From positions 1 through 57,269 of the forward strand of contig JAQBNI010000114.1 of assembly GCA_028288625.1 (NCBI GenBank): a stretch of DNA of 57,269 nt, given 5' to 3'. The position numbers were made by a program, and so were the translations under genes. The number at the start of each line of letters is the position of its first letter. The first letter of the stretch is position 1. The stretch comes from Bacteroidota bacterium (GTDB lineage: Bacteria > Bacteroidota > Bacteroidia > Chitinophagales > JADIYW01). Shown here one piece after another: positions 1 to 8,229 of the stretch. The notes under the pieces were generated by a model. That model searched no databases, was not told the origin of the DNA, and saw only the letters and a list, made by a program, of their open reading frames with translations.

Positions 1-370
1 CACCGGTTCTGCCCGCCATAAAGATCGCAGCCAATGTTCTTTTCAGATCTATCCCGGAATGATCGTAAAATCGTTCATCTTCATTTGCAACCAACGCCTT
101 TACGAGAAAGGGCGACAACTGATCGTAAGTGATATTGCTCCGGTTATCAATATAATATTTACCGAGCAAAACGGAATCGGAAGAAAATATTTCTGATGAA
201 AGATTCGCTGTCGGATTTTCCAGCTCATCAAAGCTGGGCAGCCTTCCAAACAAGCCAAAGCGAACCAGCATAAAAAAAAGCACAACACTAAAAACTCCCC
301 ATCCGAAAAGCTTCCACAAATTCCTGGGTTGTGAAAACCAATGGCGTAAACCCTTTTCCTTTCCCTTCAT
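1..370 (-). CDS. Penicillin-binding protein 1A, N-terminal part (cut by window edge)
   Basis: Bifunctional peptidoglycan glycosyltransferase/transpeptidase acting on the outer face of the inner membrane. Only the first ~123 residues lie here. A short basic N-terminus is followed by one membrane anchor (about residues 22-40), then the start of the GT51 glycosyltransferase domain with the diagnostic motif ANEDERFYDHSGID, which contains the catalytic Glu. The start ATG (370-368) overlaps the TAA stop of the upstream porW-like gene (TAATG), so the two are probably translationally coupled. The transpeptidase domain is outside the window. Family call is firm; the 1A versus 1C/2 type is inferred from motif and layout. 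Confidence 0.88.
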   Translation of the reverse strand, partial: MKGKEKGLRHWFSQPRNLWKLFGWGVFSVVLFFMLVRFGLFGRLPSFDELENPTANLSSEIFSSDSVLLGKYYIDNRSNITYDQLSPFLVKALVANEDERFYDHSGIDLKRTLAAIFMAGRTG

Positions 371-3300
371 TACTTTAAATAATTTTTATTGAAAAACTGC
401 TCGTAGGTAGCGAGATCGTCGAGCCGTTTTATTTTTCTGAAATTTGTAGGCGCGATCACAAAATAATCCACGCTGTCCGGATCATCTTTCTTTGTAATTT
501 CCTTCGTAAAAATATGCAATGCATTATAATAGATCAGCGCTTCGGCAATTCCTTCAAAGCGTTTGATGTGTATCACTGCATATCCTTCAAAGAACGCAGG
601 ATTCATTTTATATTTCTGGTCTTTGAAATGTTTTTTATTGAATGCTTCGATATTATCAATGATGTCTGACACCTTCATATACTTATCCTTCAGCTGCACC
701 AGCACAAATAAATTTGTTGTATCGTACTGGAACTGCGCAGTAAGCGTATCTATTATTTTCGGAGTAGTATCCAGCGGCTGAATCTGCGCAGTTGAATCTT
801 TCAACTTGCTTTCAAACTGGATATAAGCGATCAAATACTGCTGTGCCTTTGATTTTATTTCTCCATCCTTATATTTTGTAATAATATCCGACAGCGCTTT
901 TTTATACGCATCAAATTGTTTCGTTTTACCTAAAGAAACAGCTTCGAGGAATTCGAATTGAGGCAGCTCATAAGAAGAAGGATATTTTATCTTAGCGATG
1001 AACCTGTTCTTGATCACCTGGTCATAATTTCCCTCTAAAAACATCCGGTAGGTAGATGCATATAATTTCTCTGCGCTTTCACCGGAAAGGTCAATCACTT
1101 TCTCTTTACCTGCATTCCTTAATACTTCTGCCACTTCGGTTTGCGGATAATTCTGAAGAATGTAATCTGCTTCTTTTTGTGCAAGCCCGGTCAGGCTCTC
1201 ATCAGTATAAATGAGGTATTCATAGTAATGTGCTTTTGCATCATCTTCGCTATTCGGAAATCTGCGCACCAGTTCATCAAATGCCTGCTTTGCCTTCGGT
1301 AAATTATTCAGCTTGTTCTTGAAAATTACACCCGTACCGAATAATGCATTCGCGATCTTTTTATCGGAAGCCATAAACTCTTCAGGTGTTTTCGGGATCT
1401 TCAAAGTATCGGTGAGCGCTGCAGTGATGGTCTTAGTATTTGCTTTTATAGCATCGGTCGTCGTGCTATCAGTATTGTTGTTGTTATTGTTGTCCGAACT
1501 GAATTCTTCAAACCCGCTTCTACTGCTTCGTCGCCAGTTTTCTTCCAGCTTCCGGTCGCCCCAGTTGCGAATGAATTCATTATAACCCTTGCTCTTCGCT
1601 TCCGGATTATAGAAATACCATAGTCCGTTTGAAACAGCATCCTCCGCAATAAAGCCTGTCTGAGCGAAACCATTGTTACTGCCTTCAGAACTAAACCGCG
1701 ATTTTTTCTTGTCCGCTTTCTCTCTTTTCGCCTGTACTTCCGCAAGATATCTTTGAAGATCTCTCTTGCTCATTTTGCCCAGCCGCTGCAAGCTATCCTG
1801 TTCGTAAATCGTTTGCGCATAAGCTGCAAGCGTGCCCAACGTACTCTTGCGCGTCACGATATCCGCATAATTTTCATACGTGTCAGGCAAGTAAGCGATC
1901 GCACTATCATAATACATTGCAGCTTTCGCATACTCTTCTTTATCAAAAGTAATTTCACCTAAACGCAAATAAGATTTTCCTTTTTGCTCCCTGTTGTCAA
2001 TGGATTTTTTTACAGATTTTTCGAGGAACGCAATTGCACTCGTTGTATCCTTTTGATAGTAATAATAATTTGCGATCGTGTACAATACTTCATCCGCGTG
2101 ATCCCTGTTCTTTCCGAAACGGATCAGTTTTGCCAGCATCTTTACAATATCCTGGTCTGCGAGTTCAGGATTCTCACTGTAGAGTTTTGCCAGCTGTATG
2201 TTAGAAAACAAAGCCATCTCTTCCGTCTTTGTATGCTTTCCCGCTTTTACAAAATAATCCACCGCATCAGCAGGCTGATTATTCTTCGCATATAACTGCG
2301 CTAAAATATATTCGTAGTAAGCCCTGTCTTTTTTCTTTTTAAAATACAGCATCGCATTTTCCAGCTCTTCGATCGCCGGAGAATAATCGTTTCTCCTGAT
2401 GTTGTAATATGCATCGATCAAATAAAATTCCCGTCGCTGTGTTTTTGTGAGTTTGTGCAATGCCTTTCCATAAGCGATCATACTTTTCGCATCTGCAAAA
2501 TTGCCGAGCTCTATCAAAGATTTTGCCATCCATACAATTGCTTCAGGACGCGATAGTTTATGTTTTATCTTTTCCCAGAAAGTGAGCTTATCAAACTTTG
2601 CTTCTGCTTTTGCCGTCAAACTATCCAATGGTCTTTGATTTCCACGATCGCCGGTAGAATCTTTGTAGTAAGGATTTTTAACGTACTGATCTCCCATCAT
2701 AACATAAGGAAGCTTGGGATCGTATTTAGGTTTCGGTGCAGCTTTAACCGTAGTCTTTGCATTCAGTGTTGTGGAATCGATCTTACCGGATCTCGCCTTT
2801 GCTTTCGCGATCAGTTCAGGTGGAATTTTTTTCCCTTTCTTTTGAAGTGCGATGATCTTCTTTTTTGCCGCAATGATCTGTTCAATTTCTTTTTTCTTTT
2901 TCGCTATGGCATCCTGCTGTTTTTCCCGCGCCGTTTGCACTTTCTCCTGCGCTTCCTCCTCCTTTTTCTTATACTGGAATTCTATAAATTTTTTCTTCTC
3001 TCCTGCAGCTTTTGCAAGTTCTTTTTGTCGCTTGCGTATATATTTCAACCTGTCTTTGTTACTAAACTCCAGTTTTAAATTCATTTTACCGGGTTTCATC
3101 GTAGTCACGATATACTGGAACGTAATGAGCGAAGTATCATATTGCTTGCGCAAAAACTGTGATTTCCCGAGGAGCAAATATGCATTATCGCGCCATCTGC
3201 TGTAATCATGTAATTGTAATACGATACCTGTCTTTCGTGCTACGGTTTCAAGATCGCCGGTGTTACCGGAAAAATCTGCTTCATCGTGATAATAAAAAGG

Positions 3301-3549
3301 TAGTAATTTATTGTAATCTATAACGCGGTTAAACTGGTAAGTACGAACGATATCCTTATACAGCTCATTCGCATTAAAATAATAATTATTACGTGTGGTC
3401 AGATCTCCCCAGGCACGCTTAATGATGTTGGGTTTTTGATATTCAGCCGCTGTTTTCTTCTTTTTACTCTTACCTGCATAAGAATATACTGAAGAAACAG
3501 AAAGACACAATATGAAGAGTAACAGTTTTTTAGGTGTGGATAGACGCAT
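370..3549 (-). CDS. porW: PorW/SprE-like TPR protein of the type IX secretion system
   Basis: Large (1059 aa) exported protein with many TPR-like helical repeats across residues ~120-620 and ~740-960, a Lys/Glu-rich charged linker (~165-260) and an Asn-rich low-complexity stretch (~690-705). The N-terminal block with NNYYFNANELYKDIV resembles PorW/SprE, which in Porphyromonas and Flavobacterium support T9SS and gliding. Known PorW/SprE are lipoproteins. Here the N-terminus has a signal-like hydrophobic stretch but no clear lipobox: the only Cys is in FILC, without small residues before it. Overlaps the PBP1A gene downstream and is divergent from the LytM-bactofilin genes. A T9SS type B cargo lies at the other end of the window. 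Assignment is by composition, length and context. Confidence 0.62.
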   Translation of the reverse strand: MRLSTPKKLLLFILCLSVSSVYSYAGKSKKKKTAAEYQKPNIIKRAWGDLTTRNNYYFNANELYKDIVRTYQFNRVIDYNKLLPFYYHDEADFSGNTGDLETVARKTGIVLQLHDYSRWRDNAYLLLGKSQFLRKQYDTSLITFQYIVTTMKPGKMNLKLEFSNKDRLKYIRKRQKELAKAAGEKKKFIEFQYKKKEEEAQEKVQTAREKQQDAIAKKKKEIEQIIAAKKKIIALQKKGKKIPPELIAKAKARSGKIDSTTLNAKTTVKAAPKPKYDPKLPYVMMGDQYVKNPYYKDSTGDRGNQRPLDSLTAKAEAKFDKLTFWEKIKHKLSRPEAIVWMAKSLIELGNFADAKSMIAYGKALHKLTKTQRREFYLIDAYYNIRRNDYSPAIEELENAMLYFKKKKDRAYYEYILAQLYAKNNQPADAVDYFVKAGKHTKTEEMALFSNIQLAKLYSENPELADQDIVKMLAKLIRFGKNRDHADEVLYTIANYYYYQKDTTSAIAFLEKSVKKSIDNREQKGKSYLRLGEITFDKEEYAKAAMYYDSAIAYLPDTYENYADIVTRKSTLGTLAAYAQTIYEQDSLQRLGKMSKRDLQRYLAEVQAKREKADKKKSRFSSEGSNNGFAQTGFIAEDAVSNGLWYFYNPEAKSKGYNEFIRNWGDRKLEENWRRSSRSGFEEFSSDNNNNNNTDSTTTDAIKANTKTITAALTDTLKIPKTPEEFMASDKKIANALFGTGVIFKNKLNNLPKAKQAFDELVRRFPNSEDDAKAHYYEYLIYTDESLTGLAQKEADYILQNYPQTEVAEVLRNAGKEKVIDLSGESAEKLYASTYRMFLEGNYDQVIKNRFIAKIKYPSSYELPQFEFLEAVSLGKTKQFDAYKKALSDIITKYKDGEIKSKAQQYLIAYIQFESKLKDSTAQIQPLDTTPKIIDTLTAQFQYDTTNLFVLVQLKDKYMKVSDIIDNIEAFNKKHFKDQKYKMNPAFFEGYAVIHIKRFEGIAEALIYYNALHIFTKEITKKDDPDSVDYFVIAPTNFRKIKRLDDLATYEQFFNKNYLK

Positions 3550-3629
3550 GCTCGTATTAATTCCCTAATTTTAACGCAATTTCCTAAATTTATTTTACTT
3601 ATTCAGTGAAATTTGTTTAATTCCTTCGC

Positions 3630-4493
3630 ATGGCGATAAAAAAACCGGACTGGAATAAGTGGCTTGAAAAATTGAAGAACGTTTATCGTTTTCAGATTGT
3701 AGACGAAAAAAGCTATGATGTGAAAATGGTATTAGAGCTTAACCGGCTGAATGTGATCGTAGTTACGGGCTTGTTACTCACTTTTTTTACCCTCTTAAAT
3801 TTCCTTTTGATCGCATTTACTCCCTTAAAACAATACATTCCGGGCTATGGATCTTCGTCGGGCAGGAAGGAAGCAATAAAGATGAGTTTGAAGGCTGAAG
3901 AACTGGAAGACAAGATGAATGCACAACAAAAATATGTGACCAATCTCCAGAATATACTGAATGATAAAGTGGTGGTGGATGCGGTGAAGACGAAGCTTAA
4001 AAAAACGAAGGTAGATACGGGGATCCTGAGTGTGAAAGCGACCGAAGAATCGCAGTTATTACAAGACTTTGAAACCGGTTTGCAGAATGCCGAACTGATG
4101 AAATCCATCCGCGATTCTAAAACAAATGCGCTGAATAATTTAAGGCTCGGGAAGCCGGTTTCCGGAAAGATGATCTCGGGGTTTGCTGCTAACCATTCGA
4201 ATGTTGTTTATGCCGCCAAGACGGATGAAGAAGTTAGGGCAGTGTTGAGCGGCAGCGTAATCATGACGGGTACTACCGAAACAAACAACGCATACATCGT
4301 TATCCAGTCTGAAAACCAGCTTGTTTACATATTTAAAAATAACAGCAAAATATTAAAGAAAACCGGTAACTTCGTTCATGCAGGGGAAGCGGTTGCGATC
4401 GCAGGAAAAATTCCGGGATCCAATATTTATGCTTCATTGATTGAGCTCTGGTATAAAGGACAAACTTTTGATGCTTCAAAATTCATAAAATAG
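3630..4493 (+). CDS. Membrane-anchored LytM/M23-like protein, probably catalytically inactive
   Basis: 287 aa: cytoplasmic N-terminus (~1-40), one membrane helix (~42-64), a charged coiled-coil-like periplasmic segment (~85-170), then a LytM/M23-like beta domain (~175-285). Active M23 enzymes need an HxxxD motif and a C-terminal HxH. Here only H189 remains of the first (ANHSNVVYAA), and the place of HLHFE is taken by ASLIELWYKG, so zinc binding and hydrolysis look lost. Such domains usually act as activators or scaffolds, as in EnvC/NlpD. The gene ends 5 bp before a bactofilin gene; bactofilin/M23 pairs are known from other phyla (Csd1-CcmA, LmdC-BacA). An envelope-shaping role is inferred. 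Confidence 0.8.
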   Translation: MAIKKPDWNKWLEKLKNVYRFQIVDEKSYDVKMVLELNRLNVIVVTGLLLTFFTLLNFLLIAFTPLKQYIPGYGSSSGRKEAIKMSLKAEELEDKMNAQQKYVTNLQNILNDKVVVDAVKTKLKKTKVDTGILSVKATEESQLLQDFETGLQNAELMKSIRDSKTNALNNLRLGKPVSGKMISGFAANHSNVVYAAKTDEEVRAVLSGSVIMTGTTETNNAYIVIQSENQLVYIFKNNSKILKKTGNFVHAGEAVAIAGKIPGSNIYASLIELWYKGQTFDASKFIK

Positions 4494-4498
4494 TTAAT

Positions 4499-4933
4499 AT
4501 GTTTTCAAAAATTACTTCTAAAAGCAACATCGAAACCATGGTAGCGAACAAAATCAACGAAGGCACAACGATCAGCGGGGATGTATCTGCACAAACTGAC
4601 ATCCGTCTCGACGGAAAAGTTACAGGCAATATCCATTGCTCTTCTAAAGTTGTGATCGGGAATACCGCAAACATCACGGGGCATATTAAATGCAACGACC
4701 TTACCATTGAGGGAAAGGTGAAGGGCAACATTGAAGTGAGCGGTGTTTTGTTTTTCTGTGCCAGTGCAGTTTTTGACGGCGATGTGAAATATAAAAAACT
4801 GATCGTTGAAGAAGGCGCGAACATTACAGGCTCGCTGGTAAATATGGCTGCCGTAAAACCTGTACAACAAATTGTGCAAAATGGACAACAATCCCAAACA
4901 CAACAAACCGCAACCGTCCAAACCGCCGGTTAA
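4499..4933 (+). CDS. Bactofilin family polymer-forming cytoskeletal protein
   Basis: 144 aa. The centre (~20-115) has the regularly spaced Gly/Val/Ile beta-helix repeat of bactofilins, with segments such as TTISGDV, DIRLDGKVTGNI, GNTANITGHIKC and TIEGKVKGNIEV. Termini are short and disordered; the C-terminus is Gln/Thr-rich. Bactofilins form nucleotide-independent filaments under the membrane that position cell-wall enzymes. It is co-directional with the degenerate LytM gene 5 bp upstream, and its 3' end overlaps the AtpZ/AtpI-like gene by ~50 bp in another frame, so the four genes from 3630 to 5461 look like one transcript. Confidence 0.92.
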   Translation: MFSKITSKSNIETMVANKINEGTTISGDVSAQTDIRLDGKVTGNIHCSSKVVIGNTANITGHIKCNDLTIEGKVKGNIEVSGVLFFCASAVFDGDVKYKKLIVEEGANITGSLVNMAAVKPVQQIVQNGQQSQTQQTATVQTAG

Positions 4934-5117
4934 AGACGCAAAGAACTGGTTAGCTTATTCAGGAATGACATTTGAAATGTTTGGCACCATTGGTGTCTGC
5001 GCTGCATTGGGCTATTTCCTCGACAAAAAATTACACACGGCTCCTGTTTTAGTAATCATTTTTTTATTTATAGGATTGATACTTGCATTTTACAGGGTCT
5101 ATAAACAATTAATGTAA
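4881..5117 (+). CDS. AtpZ/AtpI family F1Fo-ATPase accessory membrane protein
   Basis: 78 aa. A polar Pro/Lys-rich N-terminus is followed by two membrane helices with the family signature (YSGMTFEMFGTIGVCAALGY, then FLDKKL, then a second helix ending RVYKQL). AtpI/AtpZ proteins assist c-ring assembly or Mg/Ca transport for F1Fo-ATPase. The ATG at 4881 is chosen over an upstream TTG at 4872. It overlaps the bactofilin 3' end and its TAA shares a base with the next ATG. In other Bacteroidota this gene normally leads into atpB-atpE-atpF; here it does not. Confidence 0.82.
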   Translation: MDNNPKHNKPQPSKPPVKDAKNWLAYSGMTFEMFGTIGVCAALGYFLDKKLHTAPVLVIIFLFIGLILAFYRVYKQLM

Positions 5118-5461
5118 TGAAGTGGTTACTCTCTCTTCTTATCGTCACTGCATTCTTTATCGTTTCCAGTTTTTTTATTTCTGAAAAATATGTTTTATCA
5201 TACCGGTGGATGACACTGGGAATGGCAATTGTTTCCTTTATTTTTTTCCTGGTCATTCTCAGAAATAAAAAGAAGGAAAACAAGCAAGTGTTAGGTGCAA
5301 ATATTTCTGCGATCATCCTGAAATTTATTTTATCCATCGCTGTCGTTATTTCCTATGCTTTCCTTTATGGCATCACGAAGCAGTACGAATTCCTTTTCTT
5401 CTTTATTGCTTATATGGTTTACTCGGTTATTACTTATGTTGGAGCATATACTTATAAATAA
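5117..5461 (+). CDS. Small four-helix membrane protein, ATP synthase operon type
   Basis: 114 aa with four predicted membrane helices (~3-22, 29-48, 62-83, 90-110) and a basic loop RNKKKENK between helices 2 and 3. It occupies the place, directly after AtpZ/AtpI, of the AtpI/AtpR-like subunit that precedes atpB in many Bacteroidota. Sequence identity to a named family cannot be established by eye. Start ATG overlaps the upstream stop by one base. The next 128 bp is non-coding with TAAG-rich direct repeats (5463-5505) and then a promoter for the TonB-like gene, so the ATP synthase core does not follow. Confidence 0.7.
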   Translation: MKWLLSLLIVTAFFIVSSFFISEKYVLSYRWMTLGMAIVSFIFFLVILRNKKKENKQVLGANISAIILKFILSIAVVISYAFLYGITKQYEFLFFFIAYMVYSVITYVGAYTYK

Positions 5462-5544
5462 GGTGTAAGTGATAAGGTATAAGTAATAAGTGATAGAAAC
5501 TGTAAATGATCCTTTCTTTAACTTAATGGCATGGCTTTTGCGCC

Positions 5545-5575
5545 TTTGATTTCTGACGATTTTTCGTTAAGTTTG
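5545..5575 (+). promoter_or_regulatory. Bacteroidota-type promoter of the TonB-like gene
   Basis: TTTG (5545-5548), a 19-bp spacer, then TAAGTTTG (5568-5575). This matches the primary Bacteroidota sigma consensus TTTG-N19-TAnnTTTG exactly. A transcription start near 5580-5583 would give a leader of only ~8-10 nt before the ATG at 5590. Confidence 0.7.
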
Positions 5576-5589
5576 ATAAAACACATTTC

Positions 5590-6129
5590 ATGAAATTCAG
5601 CTCGTTTTTATTTTTATCCGCGATATTTTTTATTGTGATGACGGGCTTTAAGCCTCCGAAAAATACAGACCCGAAAAATGACATCTTATATAAGAAGTAC
5701 GGTGGTGATATTGAAAAAATGATGGCAGGCGAAAGAAGAGAAGATTCACTGGCACATCCATATTTATATGAAGATAAAAAAGAAGCAGTGGATACTTCGC
5801 CGGGCATTGATGATGAATCGCACATTCTTGAACACGCGGAGATCATGCCGCAATTTCCCGACGGTGAAAAAGGATTAAAAGATTACATCGCAAGCGCAAC
5901 CGCATTTATCCCGGATACACTTGTTGGAAAGAAAGCAAACGTTACAATAAAATTTTATATCAATACTTTGGGTGATGCAAAAAATCCGAAGATCATAAAA
6001 ATCGATGACCCTTCTTTTGAATTGCAAACGATCATGATCGTTGACGGCATGCCTAAATGGATCCCGGGAAAACAAAACGGCAAGGAGATCAACTGCTATA
6101 TTACGCTGCCGATAAAATATGGGCAGTAG
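5590..6129 (+). CDS. TonB C-terminal domain protein
   Basis: 179 aa with an N-terminal hydrophobic signal or anchor (~3-20), a charged middle, and a TonB C-terminal domain (~85-179). The end VDGMPKWIPGKQNG...CYITLPIKY is the typical Bacteroidota TonB_C signature (MPxWxPGKQNGK). TonB proteins pass proton-motive energy to outer-membrane receptors. This version is short and lacks the long Pro-rich spacer of canonical TonB, so it may be a dedicated or accessory copy. No exbB/exbD lie nearby. It has its own promoter and marks the left border of the cassette-like region. Confidence 0.8.
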   Translation: MKFSSFLFLSAIFFIVMTGFKPPKNTDPKNDILYKKYGGDIEKMMAGERREDSLAHPYLYEDKKEAVDTSPGIDDESHILEHAEIMPQFPDGEKGLKDYIASATAFIPDTLVGKKANVTIKFYINTLGDAKNPKIIKIDDPSFELQTIMIVDGMPKWIPGKQNGKEINCYITLPIKYGQ

Positions 6130-6154
6130 ATTTAATGTGTTCTTCTATAAGCAA

Positions 6155-6161
6155 GTTAGGT
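6155..6161 (+). other. Possible integron-type core site (GTTAGGT)
   Basis: GTTAGGT in the context GCAAGTTAGGTGCAAG fits the integron recombination core GTTRRRY. It lies between the TonB-like gene and the first of three AT-rich single genes, 30 nt before its ATG, where the left cassette boundary would be expected. A heptamer alone is weak evidence; weight comes only from the palindromic sites downstream. Confidence 0.3.
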
Positions 6162-6190
6162 GCAAGTATTCATCAACAAACACAATAAAT

Positions 6191-6961
6191 ATGGCTGAAA
6201 CATTTTCTCCAAAAACACAAGAAGAATTAAAGTTCTATGTCTATGCACTTATAGATCCACGAGACAATAAAATTTTTTATATAGGCAAAGGTAATACTAA
6301 CCGAATTTTCTCTCATATAAATGAAGCAATCCAAAATCCTAAAGAAACTGAAAAATTAGAAACAATAAGATCAATAAAATCCGATAATCAAAAAGTAAAA
6401 CACTACATAATTCGTCATGGATTAGAAGAAAATGAAGCTATATTATTAGAATCTGTTTTAATAGATTTCTTAACCTACAAAGATTTTATTGAGATAAGTA
6501 AAATTACAAATATTGCATCCGGACACCATTCTTTCAATCTCGGTATCAAGACAGCTGATGAATGCGAATTACTTTATAATTGTGAAGAATTAAAAAAAGA
6601 AGAAATCCAGCATAAAATTTTAGTGATTAACATAAATAAAACGTTTGAAATCGGTAGAAAAAAAAAGAAGATCCTTAATCCTATTTATAACAGGTCAAAT
6701 ATCTATGAAGCAACAAGAGGATGGTGGGTATTAGATAAAAATAGAGCAAAAAAATCAGACTATGTTTTAGCTGAATATAGAGGAATAATTAGGGCTGTAT
6801 TTAAGCCTCAGATTTGGCTTCAAGATATAGAAAACAGAGGGAATAAAAGATGGGGTTTCGAAGGATATGAAGTTAACGAAGAAGAAATTCTTAAAATATA
6901 TTTGAATAAGGAAGTACCAAAAATTAAAGGAATGGCAAATCCTATTCGTTATTTTGAATAA
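6191..6961 (+). CDS. GIY-YIG (LEM-3/COG3680-type) nuclease-domain protein
   Basis: 256 aa from the ATG at 6191. The N-terminal ~120 residues form a GIY-YIG fold variant with YVYALIDPRDNKIFYIGKG (motif Tyr residues at ~16-18 and ~30), followed by conserved His and Glu (ENEAILLESVLIDFL), as in the LEM-3-like subfamily. The C-terminal half (~145-256) has GWWVL, AEYRGIIRAVF and KRWGFEGYEV, which I do not recognise as a named domain, though it recurs in bacterial members by my recollection. Distinctly AT-rich compared with flanking genes. It stands alone and is followed by a palindromic site. Nuclease activity and target are unproven. Confidence 0.75.
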   Translation: MAETFSPKTQEELKFYVYALIDPRDNKIFYIGKGNTNRIFSHINEAIQNPKETEKLETIRSIKSDNQKVKHYIIRHGLEENEAILLESVLIDFLTYKDFIEISKITNIASGHHSFNLGIKTADECELLYNCEELKKEEIQHKILVININKTFEIGRKKKKILNPIYNRSNIYEATRGWWVLDKNRAKKSDYVLAEYRGIIRAVFKPQIWLQDIENRGNKRWGFEGYEVNEEEILKIYLNKEVPKIKGMANPIRYFE

Positions 6962-6984
6962 CTCAAACTACAATATACCTGCCC

Positions 6985-7110
6985 CTAACAGTGGCTGTGT
7001 CGCAATGGCTACAATTTACTTAGTTCAACTTCTTTCCTTTTCAAATCTTTTCACTAATTTCAAAGTTACGGTTATAAACTACGCCACAGCGGCAAGCCAC
7101 AACCGTTACC
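6985..7110 (+). repeat. attC-like imperfect palindrome 1 (126 bp)
   Basis: Starts CTAACAGTGGCT and ends AGCCACAACCGTTACC. The left arm (6986-7010) pairs with the right arm (7082-7108) through TAAC, TGGCT, CGC and TGGC blocks, with a 2-3 base offset between the arms, around a ~70-nt AT-rich loop. Length, TAAC...GTTA ends and extrahelical bases all resemble integron attC sites. The ends depart from strict GTTRRRY (GTTACCA). It directly follows the GIY-YIG gene and precedes the next ATG by 25 nt. Confidence 0.5.
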
Positions 7111-7134
7111 AGCAATGGTTAAAACATCAGCTTA

Positions 7135-7686
7135 ATGGACTTTGAACCGCTAAAAATAGAATTCAAGAATTTTAATAAGGACGAATTCGTTAAAATTCAA
7201 CTTATAAAATTCAAATTGGTGCAAAAAACATCTATTAAATACGCGACGAAGGTAAGTGTGGTTGCTTTTAGTTTGCTCGCTATAGCTCTATTAGTTTATA
7301 GTTCTGATCATAAATTTAATCCTCTTTTCCTTCTAGGAACAGTTGCCGTTTTATTTAGTGTAATTCTAATCTCAGGAATTATAAAGACAAGAAAAAAATA
7401 TCACAACGAAATACTACAACTTGCAAATAAATATCAAGAAATAAATATGGATTGTTGTTACGAAATATCAAATGATTCAATAAAATATACAGACAAAGAA
7501 AAAGTTATGGATTTTAAATGGAGTGTTTTTAAGTTTTTTGCACTTCATCAAGAATATTTAATAATCGCTTTAAATCATAACCTCGCAAGTGCTTATTTCT
7601 TTTCAAAAAAGGACTTAGACGATACTACATTTAATCGTCTTATAGAAATCGTTAAGACGAAACTTCAAGAAGATAAGATTAGATAA
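7135..7686 (+). CDS. YcxB-like membrane protein
   Basis: 183 aa. N-terminal cytoplasmic segment (~1-38), two adjacent membrane helices (~42-60 and ~65-86), then a C-terminal domain with CYEISNDSIKY...MDFKWSVFKFF...FFSKKDL, which fits the YcxB-like family of unknown function. Single AT-rich gene between two palindromic sites, as a gene cassette would be. No neighbour suggests a pathway. Confidence 0.65.
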   Translation: MDFEPLKIEFKNFNKDEFVKIQLIKFKLVQKTSIKYATKVSVVAFSLLAIALLVYSSDHKFNPLFLLGTVAVLFSVILISGIIKTRKKYHNEILQLANKYQEINMDCCYEISNDSIKYTDKEKVMDFKWSVFKFFALHQEYLIIALNHNLASAYFFSKKDLDDTTFNRLIEIVKTKLQEDKIR

Positions 7687-7696
7687 GTCCTCGGGT

Positions 7697-7739
7697 GGTA
7701 ACAGCAGCTAAGCGCAAGCGGCTAGCCGCAACCGTTACC
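7697..7739 (+). repeat. attC-like palindrome 2 (43 bp)
   Basis: Begins GGTAACAGCAGCTAAGCG and ends CGGCTAGCCGCAACCGTTACC-like: GGTAAC pairs with GTTACC, and an inner GCTA pairs with TAGC, with a 3-4 base asymmetry between arms. It follows the YcxB-like gene by 10 bp. The core CTAAGCGCA...GGCTAGCC...AA...GTTA recurs at 23259-23286 upstream of the SDR gene. It is shorter than typical attC sites. Confidence 0.5.
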
Positions 7740-7788
7740 TGTAATCTTTAGATAACAGTCTGCAATAAAAATTATATCTTTATATATA

Positions 7789-8229
7789 ATGATAAAATTT
7801 GCCAAAATATTTCTTTTTAGTCTCTTATTGATTTTATCTCTTTCAAGGTGTACTAAAAATAGTAGTAAGAAAAATTCATATAATCATATCGATACAGTAA
7901 GTCATCATATAGACACATTACCAACTGAAATAAAAAATTATAATCTGTATGATATTGTTACGCAAGTAGCAGATCATTATCCGCCTTACTCAATTCAAAC
8001 AACGCACGATCCAATTGATAGCAATCTTAAAATTACATTTTTTACTACTCTTGATAAATTTGCTATACGACAAGATACTTTTAGTAGAAACACTAACACA
8101 AACGATTTTATGAAAAACTCTGGTAGTTTTCCGATAGTGATATTTTATCATGATAGCATTTCAATGGCATATTTCGGTGGTGGTGTTGGAACGCAAACAT
8201 GGTATTATTTTTTAGGCAAACAATTATAA
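7789..8229 (+). CDS. Small lipoprotein of unknown function
   Basis: 146 aa. Signal peptide II (hydrophobic ~5-19) with lipobox-like LSRC and Cys21, then a Ser/Lys/Asn-rich linker and a compact domain (~50-146) containing DPIDSNLKITFFTTLDKFAIRQDTF and a Gly-rich GGGVGTQTW near the end. I recognise no family. AT-rich, the third single gene in the cassette-like run, with its start 50 nt after palindrome 2. Confidence 0.6.
   Translation: MIKFAKIFLFSLLLILSLSRCTKNSSKKNSYNHIDTVSHHIDTLPTEIKNYNLYDIVTQVADHYPPYSIQTTHDPIDSNLKITFFTTLDKFAIRQDTFSRNTNTNDFMKNSGSFPIVIFYHDSISMAYFGGGVGTQTWYYFLGKQL

Noticed and set aside
1313-3205. Several long plus-strand open frames opposite the porW-like gene
   Set aside because: They mirror the Lys/Asn-rich codons of the real gene, giving Phe/Leu/Ser-rich peptides without domains or start signals.
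6954-7145. 63-codon open frame overlapping the GIY-YIG gene end
   Set aside because: It lies almost entirely inside the attC-like palindrome, overlaps both neighbouring genes and its peptide has no protein-like pattern.
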